Shown here in pieces: positions 1-8,372 of a DNA stretch of 40,780 nucleotides (position 1 is its first letter; each line of letters begins with the position of its first letter). The stretch lies in contig CAMDGH010000014.1 of assembly GCA_945897755.1 (NCBI GenBank), positions 1-40,780 of the forward strand, given 5' to 3'. The position numbers and the translations under genes are program-made. Under the pieces are notes generated by a model. It made no database searches. It saw only the letters and a list, made by a program, of their open reading frames with translations, and was not told the DNA's origin. The DNA comes from Chryseobacterium gleum (lineage in GTDB: Bacteria > Bacteroidota > Bacteroidia > Flavobacteriales_D > Crocinitomicaceae).

Positions 1-664
1 ATTTAAATCCTGGAGTACCTCCTGTAACTGCAACTTCAGCACCACCATTACATGTTGTTGAACCTGTTAATGTGTTTTTCATCACTTTAACAACGCTTAA
101 TTTCAAGTTGCAATTTGGATTTGTAGCAGTAGAGTCAGTGATTACCACTACAGCAGTAGCAGAACATTTGTTTGTATCTATAACTGTAACCTGATATTGA
201 CCAGCACATAATCCAGTTACTACATTTCCATTTTTACCGTTAGACCAGTTAAATTTAAAACCAGCTATTCCTCCGATAACAGCTACTTGTGCGCCACCGT
301 TACATGTTCCAGCTGTAGTAGAAGTGTTTTTAACGACTTTAACCACATTCAGTGTCATATTACAATTAGGATTTGTAGACCCTATTTTAAATTCAAAAAA
401 CTTAGGTTGATTTTGGCTGTCATTAAATTCTACAAAATAGTCTCCAACACAAAGTGCTTTAACCATTGTATCACCTTCTAAGATACTTTTTCCGTCCTTT
501 TTCCATACAATACGAGTACATCCTTTATTGTTTGAAAGTACAGCTCCCCCATCACAGGCACCAACAGCAGTCACATTTTTTGTAATTACGTTCTGTCCAT
601 AGACCCCATTAAAAAGGAATAAGAAAAGTATAAAAAACCCTTTTTTAAATAATTTTTTGTCCAT
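1..664 (-). CDS. Secreted SprB-repeat protein, C-terminus off the left edge
   Basis: About 221 codons are open from ATG at 664 down to the window edge with no stop, so the gene is partial. Residues 1-24 form a signal peptide (lysines, then a Phe/Leu-rich core, ending VYGQ). The mature part contains a repeated module with a period of 252 bases (84 residues): the segment STNPNC...LNVVKVVKNT is followed by CNGGAQVAVIGG, FNWSNGKNG and LCAGQYQVTV, then the cycle starts again with TNPNC...LSVVKVMKNT and CNGGAEVAVTGGTPG. This CNGG / GGxPGF / WSNG / LCAGxYxVTV pattern is that of SprB repeats, known from very large gliding adhesins and other cell-surface proteins secreted by the type IX system. The full length and any sorting tail lie outside the window. 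Exported surface protein is a confident call; a role in gliding is not shown. A well-spaced promoter lies just upstream. Confidence 0.8.
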   Translation of the reverse strand, partial: MDKKLFKKGFFILFLFLFNGVYGQNVITKNVTAVGACDGGAVLSNNKGCTRIVWKKDGKSILEGDTMVKALCVGDYFVEFNDSQNQPKFFEFKIGSTNPNCNMTLNVVKVVKNTSTTAGTCNGGAQVAVIGGIAGFKFNWSNGKNGNVVTGLCAGQYQVTVIDTNKCSATAVVVITDSTATNPNCNLKLSVVKVMKNTLTGSTTCNGGAEVAVTGGTPGFK

Positions 665-688
665 AAATAAATGATTTAGTTTAGGTTA

Positions 689-718
689 CAAACGTACGAT
701 AAAAATTTTTATTTCCAA
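689..718 (-). promoter_or_regulatory. Bacteroidota-type promoter of the SprB-repeat gene
   Basis: Read on the minus strand, TTG (718-716) is followed by exactly 19 bases and then TACGTTTG (696-689). This matches the flavobacterial TTG-N19-TAnnTTTG consensus. The predicted transcript start is near 683, giving a leader of about 20 bases before ATG at 664. It is the best-spaced promoter in the window. Confidence 0.65.
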
Positions 719-763
719 AAAAAAAAAAATAATTTCATAAACAATTTTGAATAAATATTGTTT
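717..763 (-). terminator. Possible terminator after the lamin-tail gene
   Basis: Downstream of the stop at 769 on the minus strand, AAACAAT (763-757 read in reverse) pairs with ATTGTTT (745-739). A run of 13 T on the minus strand (729-717) follows a few bases later. The stem is short and AT-rich and the T run is separated from it by 9 bases, so the call is tentative. The T run also overlaps the -33 box of the next gene. Confidence 0.35.
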
Positions 764-768
764 TAGCC

Positions 769-3336
769 CTATTTAATAATAAACGGCAGTTTAAAAGTAG
801 ATTTATTACCTGTTTTTATACCCACTAATTCTATGTAGGCTACAAAGGGACCAATACTTGTTTTTTCAATGTATTTATTAATGCCATCCCATACAAATAC
901 ACCTTGCGTTGCTGCGTATTCATTTTTTATCCATTCAAGAACGAGATTACCCTGAATATCAAAAATGGTAACATTAAGGATTGATTCTATTTCATCTAAT
1001 TCATAGTTTAGTATTAGCAAGTCGTCTTTTCCGTCATTATTGGGTGAAATAATGGCTTTTGTAAATGAAAATGGATTGTTTTTTGAAGATTTTAAAATAC
1101 GATGAGAGTTTTCAAGACCTGGCGACGCAAAACCGATCGACTGGGCTGCAGTGCACCAATTTTTAGCATCCGACGAATTCCCTTCATTCGTAATCCGTTC
1201 TAAAGACTTCCCTTCAGTTGTATTTACGAGTTCAAAATGCCACGATTTTGAATAACTTACTTTATCAATTAGTTCATCCCCAATTGAATGAATTAAAACA
1301 GTGCCTGAATCGTTCGCATATGCAGGCAAATCCATTTCAATTCCTTTTGTTAAATCGATGGATGGGTAATGTATTTCTTGACTTTTAACAGAGCTTGAAA
1401 TAAAAACAAGGTCATTTGGTTTCAAAATATACGAATCAGTAATTTTTTTTATCGTTCCAATGTTTCCTTTTAGATAATTAGCTATAGAAACTCCTTTTAA
1501 TTGGACCCATTTAGAACTATTATTTTTTAGCTCAATAAAATCAGTACCTTCACTGTAGGGATCCACCAATAGTTCATTGATTAATAAATCACCTTTTAAT
1601 AGAGGTTCTGTTAAGCCAAATTCGCCACTTATTTCCATGGTATCTAGCCAACAATTTGCAATAGAGGATAATTTTATAGAATATGCTTTTGAAGGATTTA
1701 TTTTTTCAGAAAAGTGGTATTTTAAAGTATCATCTGCAAATTCAAAATTTTTAAAAGAAACATGTGGATTAAAAATAGTTTTTGCATCTTGTACACTTTT
1801 CAAATTCATTCCTTGGTTAAAGGCAATGAATAAAGTACTATCATTTGGTGTATATAATTGATTAAATTTCAGTTCTTTTTTGATCGGTATGGAACTAAAA
1901 ACAGAATTTATCTCTCCGGGAGTTCCTCCTTCCGTATTTATCGAAGCACACCAATTTGATGCGTCAGAGCAAGGATGAGTAAGTAGAATGCGTTCTAAAC
2001 TGTATCCTCCTTTACTTTTTACTTCATCGATATACCAAGACTCGGTGTAATGAACAAAATCAATTAATTTCCCCGTTTTATCAATTAATGACAGTGCATC
2101 ACCTGTATTATTGAGCGCTGGAAAACCAGTTGCTCCTATAGCGCCATTTATAAAGGGGACAGCACTCATTGCACAGATTACTTTATACTCTTTAGGAAGG
2201 ATCCACCCACTAACAAGTTTACCGCTTGTCGTTCCATCAGATATTTTCCAGTTTTCCAGTTGAAAATATTTATCGCTTACATTGTAAATTTCTACATATT
2301 CAATCTCAGGCAATCCAACAACAGGTGAAGGGCTAGACATGATTTCGGAAAAAATAAGATCTCCTATTTGAGGTATTTCAGAAATAAGTAATTGTGATGC
2401 GCAGGATTGTTCCAGCATCTTGTTTCCAGAAAGATCTTTTACACCGGAAACAAGAAAGCCATACGTAATTCCATTTTTTAAGCTGGGGTCTATACTTACG
2501 AGTAAAGACGTTTTTAGGCTATCTCGCTTAATCTGAATTGCATTAAAGTTGCTGTTTTTTACTAATATGGATGTATTTACCTCAAGGGCGGTGGAGTCGA
2601 TTTGTTCGTTGAATTTAATCTTTAATGTATTGGTGTTTAATAATTCACAAGAACTGATTTCAGGAACTAATTTATCGACAACTCTAGGTCCAGCGTAAAA
2701 ATTGTCAAAATAAAATTTAGTCGCATTTGAAATGGTATATTGACAGTAAATTCCAGTATATTTCCCTAATAAGTTTGTTGAGTCCATCACCATAGCTTCT
2801 TGAAAGTAATTTTCTGAACCATCGTAATTCGAAAAAATCCTCCAAAATCCTTCTTGGTCTCGTGTAACCTTAATCTTTGCGATAAAATTGGAAGCGATTG
2901 CTCCAATTGTACCATTACAAAGTTCCTTACTTATACCATTTTCTTGTTTAAATAATCGAATTGCATCACCCGACCCAGCTTCTCCAAATTGAAGGTAAAA
3001 TCCCGTTGGGTTTTTACTAAGATTTTCGTGGCTTGCAGTCAAATAATAGCGCGCGAAATTGTTGGACGAGGGTGAGAAGGATAGTTTCATCCAACAATGC
3101 CATTCCTGTTCATCCAATGTTGTCATAAGATGATGAGTAGCTAGGTGTGCCGTATCCGCTTTGTTCGAAGAAGTCGTTAATTGATAAGAAGTATTTATTT
3201 TAAATTTAGTGTCTGTACCTATCCAATTTGGATTAAATGTAAAATTACCATCAGAAAATTCATCTTCTATTTGAGCTGTAATGGTTAGGTTAATCGACAA
3301 GAAAAGGACTAAAAGACTAGATAAAATTCGTGTCAT
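769..3336 (-). CDS. Secreted lamin-tail-domain protein with C-terminal sorting-type domain
   Basis: 855 residues. A signal peptide (about residues 1-21, ending TITAQ) is followed by a beta-rich lectin/LamG-like N-terminal region (about 22-220). Then comes an SbsA-type Ig-like region (VPEISSCELLNTNTLKIKF, about 223-325), a first lamin tail domain (GDLIFSEIM...EIEYVEIYN...SLERI...NWCAS, about 328-480), a second Ig-like stretch, and a second lamin tail domain (GDLLINELLVDP...DFIELKN...SLERI...NWCTA, about 582-735). The last ~100 residues (ISPNNDGKDD...VTIFDIQGNLV...FVWDG) resemble the FlgD-like/type B C-terminal domain used for type IX secretion. Lamin tail domains in secreted bacterial proteins are often attached to nucleases or adhesins; I see no nuclease motif. 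Likely a cell-surface or released structural/adhesive protein; the substrate is unknown. Confidence 0.8.
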   Translation of the reverse strand: MTRILSSLLVLFLSINLTITAQIEDEFSDGNFTFNPNWIGTDTKFKINTSYQLTTSSNKADTAHLATHHLMTTLDEQEWHCWMKLSFSPSSNNFARYYLTASHENLSKNPTGFYLQFGEAGSGDAIRLFKQENGISKELCNGTIGAIASNFIAKIKVTRDQEGFWRIFSNYDGSENYFQEAMVMDSTNLLGKYTGIYCQYTISNATKFYFDNFYAGPRVVDKLVPEISSCELLNTNTLKIKFNEQIDSTALEVNTSILVKNSNFNAIQIKRDSLKTSLLVSIDPSLKNGITYGFLVSGVKDLSGNKMLEQSCASQLLISEIPQIGDLIFSEIMSSPSPVVGLPEIEYVEIYNVSDKYFQLENWKISDGTTSGKLVSGWILPKEYKVICAMSAVPFINGAIGATGFPALNNTGDALSLIDKTGKLIDFVHYTESWYIDEVKSKGGYSLERILLTHPCSDASNWCASINTEGGTPGEINSVFSSIPIKKELKFNQLYTPNDSTLFIAFNQGMNLKSVQDAKTIFNPHVSFKNFEFADDTLKYHFSEKINPSKAYSIKLSSIANCWLDTMEISGEFGLTEPLLKGDLLINELLVDPYSEGTDFIELKNNSSKWVQLKGVSIANYLKGNIGTIKKITDSYILKPNDLVFISSSVKSQEIHYPSIDLTKGIEMDLPAYANDSGTVLIHSIGDELIDKVSYSKSWHFELVNTTEGKSLERITNEGNSSDAKNWCTAAQSIGFASPGLENSHRILKSSKNNPFSFTKAIISPNNDGKDDLLILNYELDEIESILNVTIFDIQGNLVLEWIKNEYAATQGVFVWDGINKYIEKTSIGPFVAYIELVGIKTGNKSTFKLPFIIK

Positions 3337-3359
3337 TTTTTTAAGTGATGAATATTTTA

Positions 3360-3389
3360 CAAGATTAAAAGTAGTAAATTTGTGCCAAA
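3360..3389 (-). promoter_or_regulatory. Candidate promoter of the lamin-tail gene
   Basis: On the minus strand TTTG (3389-3386), an 18-base spacer, then TAATCTTG (3367-3360), one mismatch from TAnnTTTG. ATG is at 3336. It lies back to back with the candidate asd promoter, so the two divergent promoters may share this short region. Confidence 0.4.
3375..3382 (+). promoter_or_regulatory. Candidate -7 element of asd
   Basis: TAAATTTG matches TAnnTTTG exactly and lies 69 bases before the asd ATG. No TTG is found at the usual -33 position, so support is limited to the -7 box. Confidence 0.4.
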
Positions 3390-3451
3390 TGATTTAGGGA
3401 AATAAATAAAATCGCTTTTTTTTATTTCCCATTTATAAAAAAAAGTATAGA

Positions 3452-4438
3452 ATGAAAATAGCGTTAATTGGTGCATCAGGAATGGTGGGGAATGTCATGT
3501 TAGAAGTATTAAAAGAACACAATTTCCCTATTAGTGAGCTAATACCCGTTGCATCAGAAAAATCGATTGGCAATAAAATTTCTTACGCTGGAAAGGAATA
3601 TTCGATTGTAGCTATATCAACTGCGATTTTAATGAAACCTGCCATTGCTATTTTTTCTGCAGGTAGTGATGTTTCTATTGAATGGGCACCTAAGTTTGCT
3701 GAAGTTGGAACGATCGTAATTGACAATAGCTCAGCATGGAGAATGGATCCAAGTAAAAAGTTAATTGTTCCTGAAATTAATGGATCGCTATTAGTTGCTT
3801 CGGATAAAATTATTGCGAATCCAAATTGTAGTACCATTCAATTAGTGATGGTTCTAGCTCCTCTTCATGCAAAATATCGTGTGAAACGTGTAATTGTATC
3901 TACCTATCAATCCATTACTGGAACGGGAGTTAAGGCGGTAAAGCAACTTGAAAATGAACGTGCTGGAATTAAGGGTGATTGTGCCTATCCCTACGAAATT
4001 GATAAAAACTGTATTCCTCAATGCGATGTTTTTTTAGATAATGGGTATACAAAAGAAGAAATGAAGCTTACCAATGAAACCAAAAAGATTCTCGATTCAT
4101 CGATTAATGTGACAGCAACTGCAGTTCGTGTACCCGTTGTTGGTGGTCATTCCGAATCTGTTAATATTGAGTTTCATTCTGAATTCGAAATAGAACATCT
4201 AAGAGAAGAGCTAGCCAAAACACAGGGGATCACCTTACAAGATGAGCCAGCTATTTCTAATTACCCAATGCCTCGCTATGCTGAGGGGAAAGATGATGTA
4301 TTTGTTGGACGGATTCGAAGAGATGAGTCGCAACCAAAAACAGTGAATCTATGGATTGTTGCCGATAATTTAAGGAAAGGTGCTGCAACAAATGCTGTTC
4401 AGATAGCTGAATACCTCGTTTCTAATTTACTCGTATAA
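3452..4438 (+). CDS. asd: Aspartate-semialdehyde dehydrogenase
   Basis: NADPH-dependent reduction of aspartyl-4-phosphate to aspartate semialdehyde, the branch point to lysine/diaminopimelate, threonine and methionine; cytoplasmic. The 328-residue length is normal. Visible features are the N-terminal nucleotide-binding GASGMVGN (residues 7-14), SAGSDVS, VIDNSSAWRMD, the catalytic cysteine C126 in NPNCSTIQ, the STYQSITGTG segment, and the catalytic histidine H233 in VPVVGGHSESV. The start is ATG at 3452; a start further downstream would cut the dinucleotide-binding motif. The gene is monocistronic, divergent from the lamin-tail gene and followed by 108 bases before the helicase gene. Confidence 0.97.
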   Translation: MKIALIGASGMVGNVMLEVLKEHNFPISELIPVASEKSIGNKISYAGKEYSIVAISTAILMKPAIAIFSAGSDVSIEWAPKFAEVGTIVIDNSSAWRMDPSKKLIVPEINGSLLVASDKIIANPNCSTIQLVMVLAPLHAKYRVKRVIVSTYQSITGTGVKAVKQLENERAGIKGDCAYPYEIDKNCIPQCDVFLDNGYTKEEMKLTNETKKILDSSINVTATAVRVPVVGGHSESVNIEFHSEFEIEHLREELAKTQGITLQDEPAISNYPMPRYAEGKDDVFVGRIRRDESQPKTVNLWIVADNLRKGAATNAVQIAEYLVSNLLV

Positions 4439-4546
4439 TTAGTAATTTCTTTTTTTTCTTGGTATTTATGGTTAAATTTAAATTCAATCAAATTTGATTA
4501 TAGTTCGATTTCACTTTAATTTTTAATTTCACGACTAACTCTCCTT

Positions 4547-6817
4547 ATGGAATCTTCAGAACCCGCTGAATATGTAACTCGATTTATTAATCAAACAAAT
4601 AGGGCTGTTTTTCTTACGGGGAAAGCAGGTACAGGAAAAACAACCTTACTAAAACAAATTATTGAGTCTACTCATAAAAAAGCTGTCATAGTTGCACCAA
4701 CAGGAATAGCAGCACTTAATGCTGGAGGGGTCACAATTCATTCGATGTTTCAACTTCCTTTCGCTTCCTTTATTCCTGCTTTTGGCGTTAATCCAATTGT
4801 TTCAAATTATGTAAAGTTTGAAACAAAAGATTCTTTGGTTAAACATTTTAAATTTTCAGGAAAAAGGAAGGAATTGTTACTTACCATGGAGTTATTGATT
4901 ATTGATGAGGTCAGTATGCTTAGGGCGGATGTTTTAGATGCCATCGACTGGACACTTCGTTCTATTCGGAGAATAAATGAGTCGTTTGGTGGAGTTCAAG
5001 TACTTTACATTGGAGATTTACTTCAACTTCCACCTGTAGTTAAACATGAAGAATGGTCAGAATTAAGAAATTACTATGCAGGTGTATTCTTTTTCCACTC
5101 GCAAGCTGTCAGAGAAAACCCTCCTTTATACATTGAATTAACTAAAATTTATCGTCAGGATGATGCCCGTTTTATTGATTTATTAGATCACCTTCGAAAT
5201 AATCAAATTGATAACGAAGATATTTCACTTTTAGATCAATATGTTCAACCTAACTTTGATATAAAATCAAATCCTGGGTTTATCACGTTAACAACCCACA
5301 ATAGTAAAGCAGATCAACTTAATGCGGCCGCCTTAAGCGAAATTAAAACAAAATCATATCATTATCATGTTGAAATAAAAGGTGATTTTCCAAATCAGTT
5401 ATATCCTCTTGATGAAACATTAGAATTAAAATTGAACGCACAAATCATGTTTATTAAAAATGATTTGTCTATTGAGAAACGATATTACAATGGTAAAACA
5501 GGTTTTATTAAAAGTCTTTCTGAACATGAGATTATCGTCTATTTTCCAGATGAAAAGCGTAGTATAGAAGTTGAAAAAAATGAATGGCAAAACATTCGTT
5601 ATTCCGTTAATCCAAGTACCAAAGAAATAGAAGAAGAAGTGTTGGGTTCCTTTATTCATTACCCGATAAAATTGGCTTGGGCCATTACGGTACATAAAAG
5701 TCAAGGGCTTACGTTTGAAAAAGCAGTACTTGATGTATCTCATGTTTTTGCGCCTGGACAAGCTTATGTTGCACTGTCAAGGTTGAGGAGCTTGGATGGC
5801 TTGATTTTACTATCTCCAATGAAAATGAATGGCTTAACTAATGATCCCCACGTAATGCAATACGCTCAGACAAAATCGGATCACACCCAATTGGCTCAGG
5901 TTCTTAAAGAAGAAACGATTCATTTTTTACACAAGTATTTGGTTAATGCTTATGAATGGAGGGATGTGGATAGTTTTTGGAGAATTCACGAAGCGAGTTA
6001 TGTAAATTCTAAAAGTGAAAAGTCAGGCCACAAACAATGGGCAGTTCGGAATGCTAAACTATTTAATGACCTTATCGCTCCTTCACAAAAATTCATTGCT
6101 CAGCTTGATCGTCTTTTCAATGAAAGACCTCTTAATTTCGGTTTAATTGAGGATCGTGTTAAAGCTGCAAACAGCTACTTCTCTCCAACACTAGACGCCT
6201 TATTTAAGACAATCCTTTCAAAAAAAGACGAAGTAAAGCATGTCAAAAAAATAAAATTATTTTTCGAAGAATTAAATGACTTGGAAGAATATATATTTGA
6301 ACTAGTCAGTAATATAAAACGTTCTGAAATTCTTTTTGTAGAAATAAAAAATGGAAAAGAAGTTACACGGAATAAGTTGTGGAGTTCTGATTTATTGACT
6401 TACAGATTAAAGGCTTTAGAGAAAGTAGCACTGGAAGCCCTTCCACCTAGTTCATTATTAGATGCTTTTGAAAATGAAGGAATGGATCGTATTGCTGTAA
6501 ATCAAAATTCACCAATGAACGAAACTAAAAAAAGCACTTACGAAAAAACATTAGCATTAATCATAGAGAAAAAATCCATCAGTGAAATTGCCGCAGAGCG
6601 CGTTATGTCCGAAACAACAATTGTGAATCATATCACAAGTCTGCTTCGACAAGAAACGATAACCTTAGACCTTATTTTATCGAAAGAACGAATATCAGAG
6701 TTGGATCAACTATTTAGTGATTATACCGAACAAAGTTTGACTCCATTAAAAGAAAAAGTAGGAGAGTCTTTTTCGTGGGATGAATTAAAAATGTACCGCG
6801 CTAGTTTAATTCATTGA
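4547..6817 (+). CDS. PIF1-like superfamily 1 DNA helicase with C-terminal HTH domain
   Basis: 756 residues. An N-terminal SF1B helicase core of the PIF1/RecD-like type shows Walker A GKAGTGKTT (about 25-33), Walker B LLIIDEVSML (about 116-125), motif III GDLLQLPPV, and the C-terminal motifs HKSQGLTFEKAVLD and AYVALSRLRSLDGL. These indicate ATP-driven 5'-3' unwinding of DNA; PIF1 family members act on G-quadruplexes, stalled forks or telomeres, but the role here cannot be read from sequence. After the core comes a charged linker of about 250 residues and then a helix-turn-helix (ISEIAAERVMSETTIVNHI, about 680-705) like the HTH_40 domain at the end of RecQ-type and PIF1-type helicases in Bacteroidota. 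The 3' end overlaps the convergent hemD by 17 bases. Confidence 0.88.
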   Translation: MESSEPAEYVTRFINQTNRAVFLTGKAGTGKTTLLKQIIESTHKKAVIVAPTGIAALNAGGVTIHSMFQLPFASFIPAFGVNPIVSNYVKFETKDSLVKHFKFSGKRKELLLTMELLIIDEVSMLRADVLDAIDWTLRSIRRINESFGGVQVLYIGDLLQLPPVVKHEEWSELRNYYAGVFFFHSQAVRENPPLYIELTKIYRQDDARFIDLLDHLRNNQIDNEDISLLDQYVQPNFDIKSNPGFITLTTHNSKADQLNAAALSEIKTKSYHYHVEIKGDFPNQLYPLDETLELKLNAQIMFIKNDLSIEKRYYNGKTGFIKSLSEHEIIVYFPDEKRSIEVEKNEWQNIRYSVNPSTKEIEEEVLGSFIHYPIKLAWAITVHKSQGLTFEKAVLDVSHVFAPGQAYVALSRLRSLDGLILLSPMKMNGLTNDPHVMQYAQTKSDHTQLAQVLKEETIHFLHKYLVNAYEWRDVDSFWRIHEASYVNSKSEKSGHKQWAVRNAKLFNDLIAPSQKFIAQLDRLFNERPLNFGLIEDRVKAANSYFSPTLDALFKTILSKKDEVKHVKKIKLFFEELNDLEEYIFELVSNIKRSEILFVEIKNGKEVTRNKLWSSDLLTYRLKALEKVALEALPPSSLLDAFENEGMDRIAVNQNSPMNETKKSTYEKTLALIIEKKSISEIAAERVMSETTIVNHITSLLRQETITLDLILSKERISELDQLFSDYTEQSLTPLKEKVGESFSWDELKMYRASLIH

Positions 6818-7472
6818 GTGACTTTAAATAGTCAACCACTTCATTTTCAGACGCTTTTTTTAAGGTTATTTCAGGTTGATACCCAAGTGACACTAATTCC
6901 TTTTCTGTAGTTTTGCCCCATGCAATGACCTTAGTCCTTGCCTTTATTTCATTAAAGCGTAAAAATCCATTTACGTTTGAGGGACTTGTAAATATAATGT
7001 AATCAAATTCTCTTTTAAGTTTCACAGAATTGAGTATTGTCTTATATGGGTGAATGAAGGTAAATTGGCGATTATGCAATGCATCTGAGACACTATAATT
7101 TGTTTCAGATGAGGTTATTAATAAAATGCGATCACCATTGCTCCATTTTTCTAATTCAATACCAACTTCATTTGGATCTCCCGGATTGTTTCCGACAAAA
7201 TCAATTTTATAATTTAATTCATTTAAGTAATCATACGTACTGTTTCCGATACATGCAATTCTAGTTTTTGAAGGAATTTCATGTTGCTTCAAAAAGAAAT
7301 GAACAGCTCTTTTACTACTAAAAAAAAAGATTGGGTAATCTTTAGGCACCTTTATAGATTGTTGTTGGAAGGAAATAAAAGAGTGGTATTCTACTTTTAA
7401 GTTGTTGCGATTACAGAAGCTTAATAATTCTCCTGCATCTTCACTATTTTTTGTAATTAATATTTTTTTCAA
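6801..7472 (-). CDS. hemD: Uroporphyrinogen-III synthase
   Basis: Cyclises hydroxymethylbilane with inversion of ring D to give uroporphyrinogen III, the last common step before the heme/siroheme split. 223 residues, a little shorter than typical (~240-260). This family is poorly conserved; the call rests on the ILITKN N-terminus, the two-domain alternating pattern (FFFSSKRAVHFFL, then FDYIIFTSPSNVNGFL, then VIAWGKTTEKELVSLGY), and position 6 bases behind hemC. The only sensible start is TTG at 7472 because no ATG occurs near the N-terminus and the ILIT strand must be kept; rare start plus tight spacing suggests translational coupling to hemC. Converges on the helicase gene with a 17-base overlap. 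Confidence 0.85.
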   Translation of the reverse strand: MKKILITKNSEDAGELLSFCNRNNLKVEYHSFISFQQQSIKVPKDYPIFFFSSKRAVHFFLKQHEIPSKTRIACIGNSTYDYLNELNYKIDFVGNNPGDPNEVGIELEKWSNGDRILLITSSETNYSVSDALHNRQFTFIHPYKTILNSVKLKREFDYIIFTSPSNVNGFLRFNEIKARTKVIAWGKTTEKELVSLGYQPEITLKKASENEVVDYLKSLNELN

Positions 7473-7478
7473 GTGACT

Positions 7479-8366
7479 TTAATCCGAAAGTTTTGATAAC
7501 TTATTGATTACTTCGTTTACGATATTGTTTCCAATCGTAAATGAAAATGATTGAGAAGCCGTTTCACTATTTTGTGAATAGGACACGTAAATTTTATTAG
7601 AATTTTCCGGGTAATACACTCCTAATGGAAGCTGACATCCACCTTCCATTTTATTCAAAATCAATCGTTCTAGGTTTATATTTTCGGCAATAGAACTATG
7701 ATTTAACTTACTCACAATTTCTTCAGTTTTTTTGTCATTTGACCTAATTTGAAGTCCTAAAACACCTTGAGCTGGAGCAGGAATAAATTCTAAAGTATCT
7801 AATACTTCTATATGGAAATCGGAAAGGTTTAATTGAAGCCGATCTACACCTGCCTTTGCAAGTAAAATAGCATCGTATTGTGCATCACGCAATTTTTCAA
7901 TTCGTGTAGGAACATTTCCTCGAAGTTCTTTGATGATTAAATCCGGTCTATATCGAATCACTTGCGATTTTCTTCGTGCTGAAGATGTACCTATAATTCC
8001 TCCTTCTTTTAAATTCCATTTTTTAGAAAAATCAGTCTCTGTTTTTCGTATTAATAATAATTCAGAAGGGTCTTCTCGCTCAGAAACAGCGGCAATTTTA
8101 AGCCCTTCAGGAGGATTAGTTTCAAGGTCCTTGTGAGAATGCACTGCGAGGTCAATCTCTTTTGCTAATAGCGCAATTTCAATCTCTTTTGTGAAAAAAC
8201 CTTTTCCTTCTAACTTATCAAAACTTAAGTGTTGGATAGCGTCCCCTTGTGTTATAATAACTTTTATTTCAACTTCACAGGATAGGGATTCTAATTGTTT
8301 TTTGATATGATTTGCTTGCCACAATGCTAAATCACTCCCTCGTGATCCGATAATTATTTTATCCAT
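7479..8366 (-). CDS. hemC: Hydroxymethylbilane synthase (porphobilinogen deaminase)
   Basis: Condenses four porphobilinogens into hydroxymethylbilane in the cytoplasm. Motifs: IIIGSRGSDLALWQA at the N-terminus, VHSHKDLET, IGTSSARRKSQ, ELRGNVPTRIEKL, PAPAQGVLGLQIR, and the dipyrromethane-cofactor cysteine C244 in EGGCQLPLGVY. I place the start at ATG 8366; a TTG one codon upstream (8369) is possible but unnecessary. It begins 6 bases after the hemA stop and hemD follows 6 bases after its stop, so hemA-hemC-hemD is one operon. Length 295 residues is normal. Confidence 0.97.
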   Translation of the reverse strand: MDKIIIGSRGSDLALWQANHIKKQLESLSCEVEIKVIITQGDAIQHLSFDKLEGKGFFTKEIEIALLAKEIDLAVHSHKDLETNPPEGLKIAAVSEREDPSELLLIRKTETDFSKKWNLKEGGIIGTSSARRKSQVIRYRPDLIIKELRGNVPTRIEKLRDAQYDAILLAKAGVDRLQLNLSDFHIEVLDTLEFIPAPAQGVLGLQIRSNDKKTEEIVSKLNHSSIAENINLERLILNKMEGGCQLPLGVYYPENSNKIYVSYSQNSETASQSFSFTIGNNIVNEVINKLSKLSD

Positions 8367-8372
8367 CAATAA

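Noticed and set aside
4486..4499. Perfect palindrome AATCAAATTTGATT before the helicase gene
   Set aside because: AT-only arms around a short core are common in such DNA; no second copy or clear function was found in the window.
5426..5761. 111-codon frame on the minus strand
   Set aside because: Antisense to the helicase core; composition reflects the complement of that gene.
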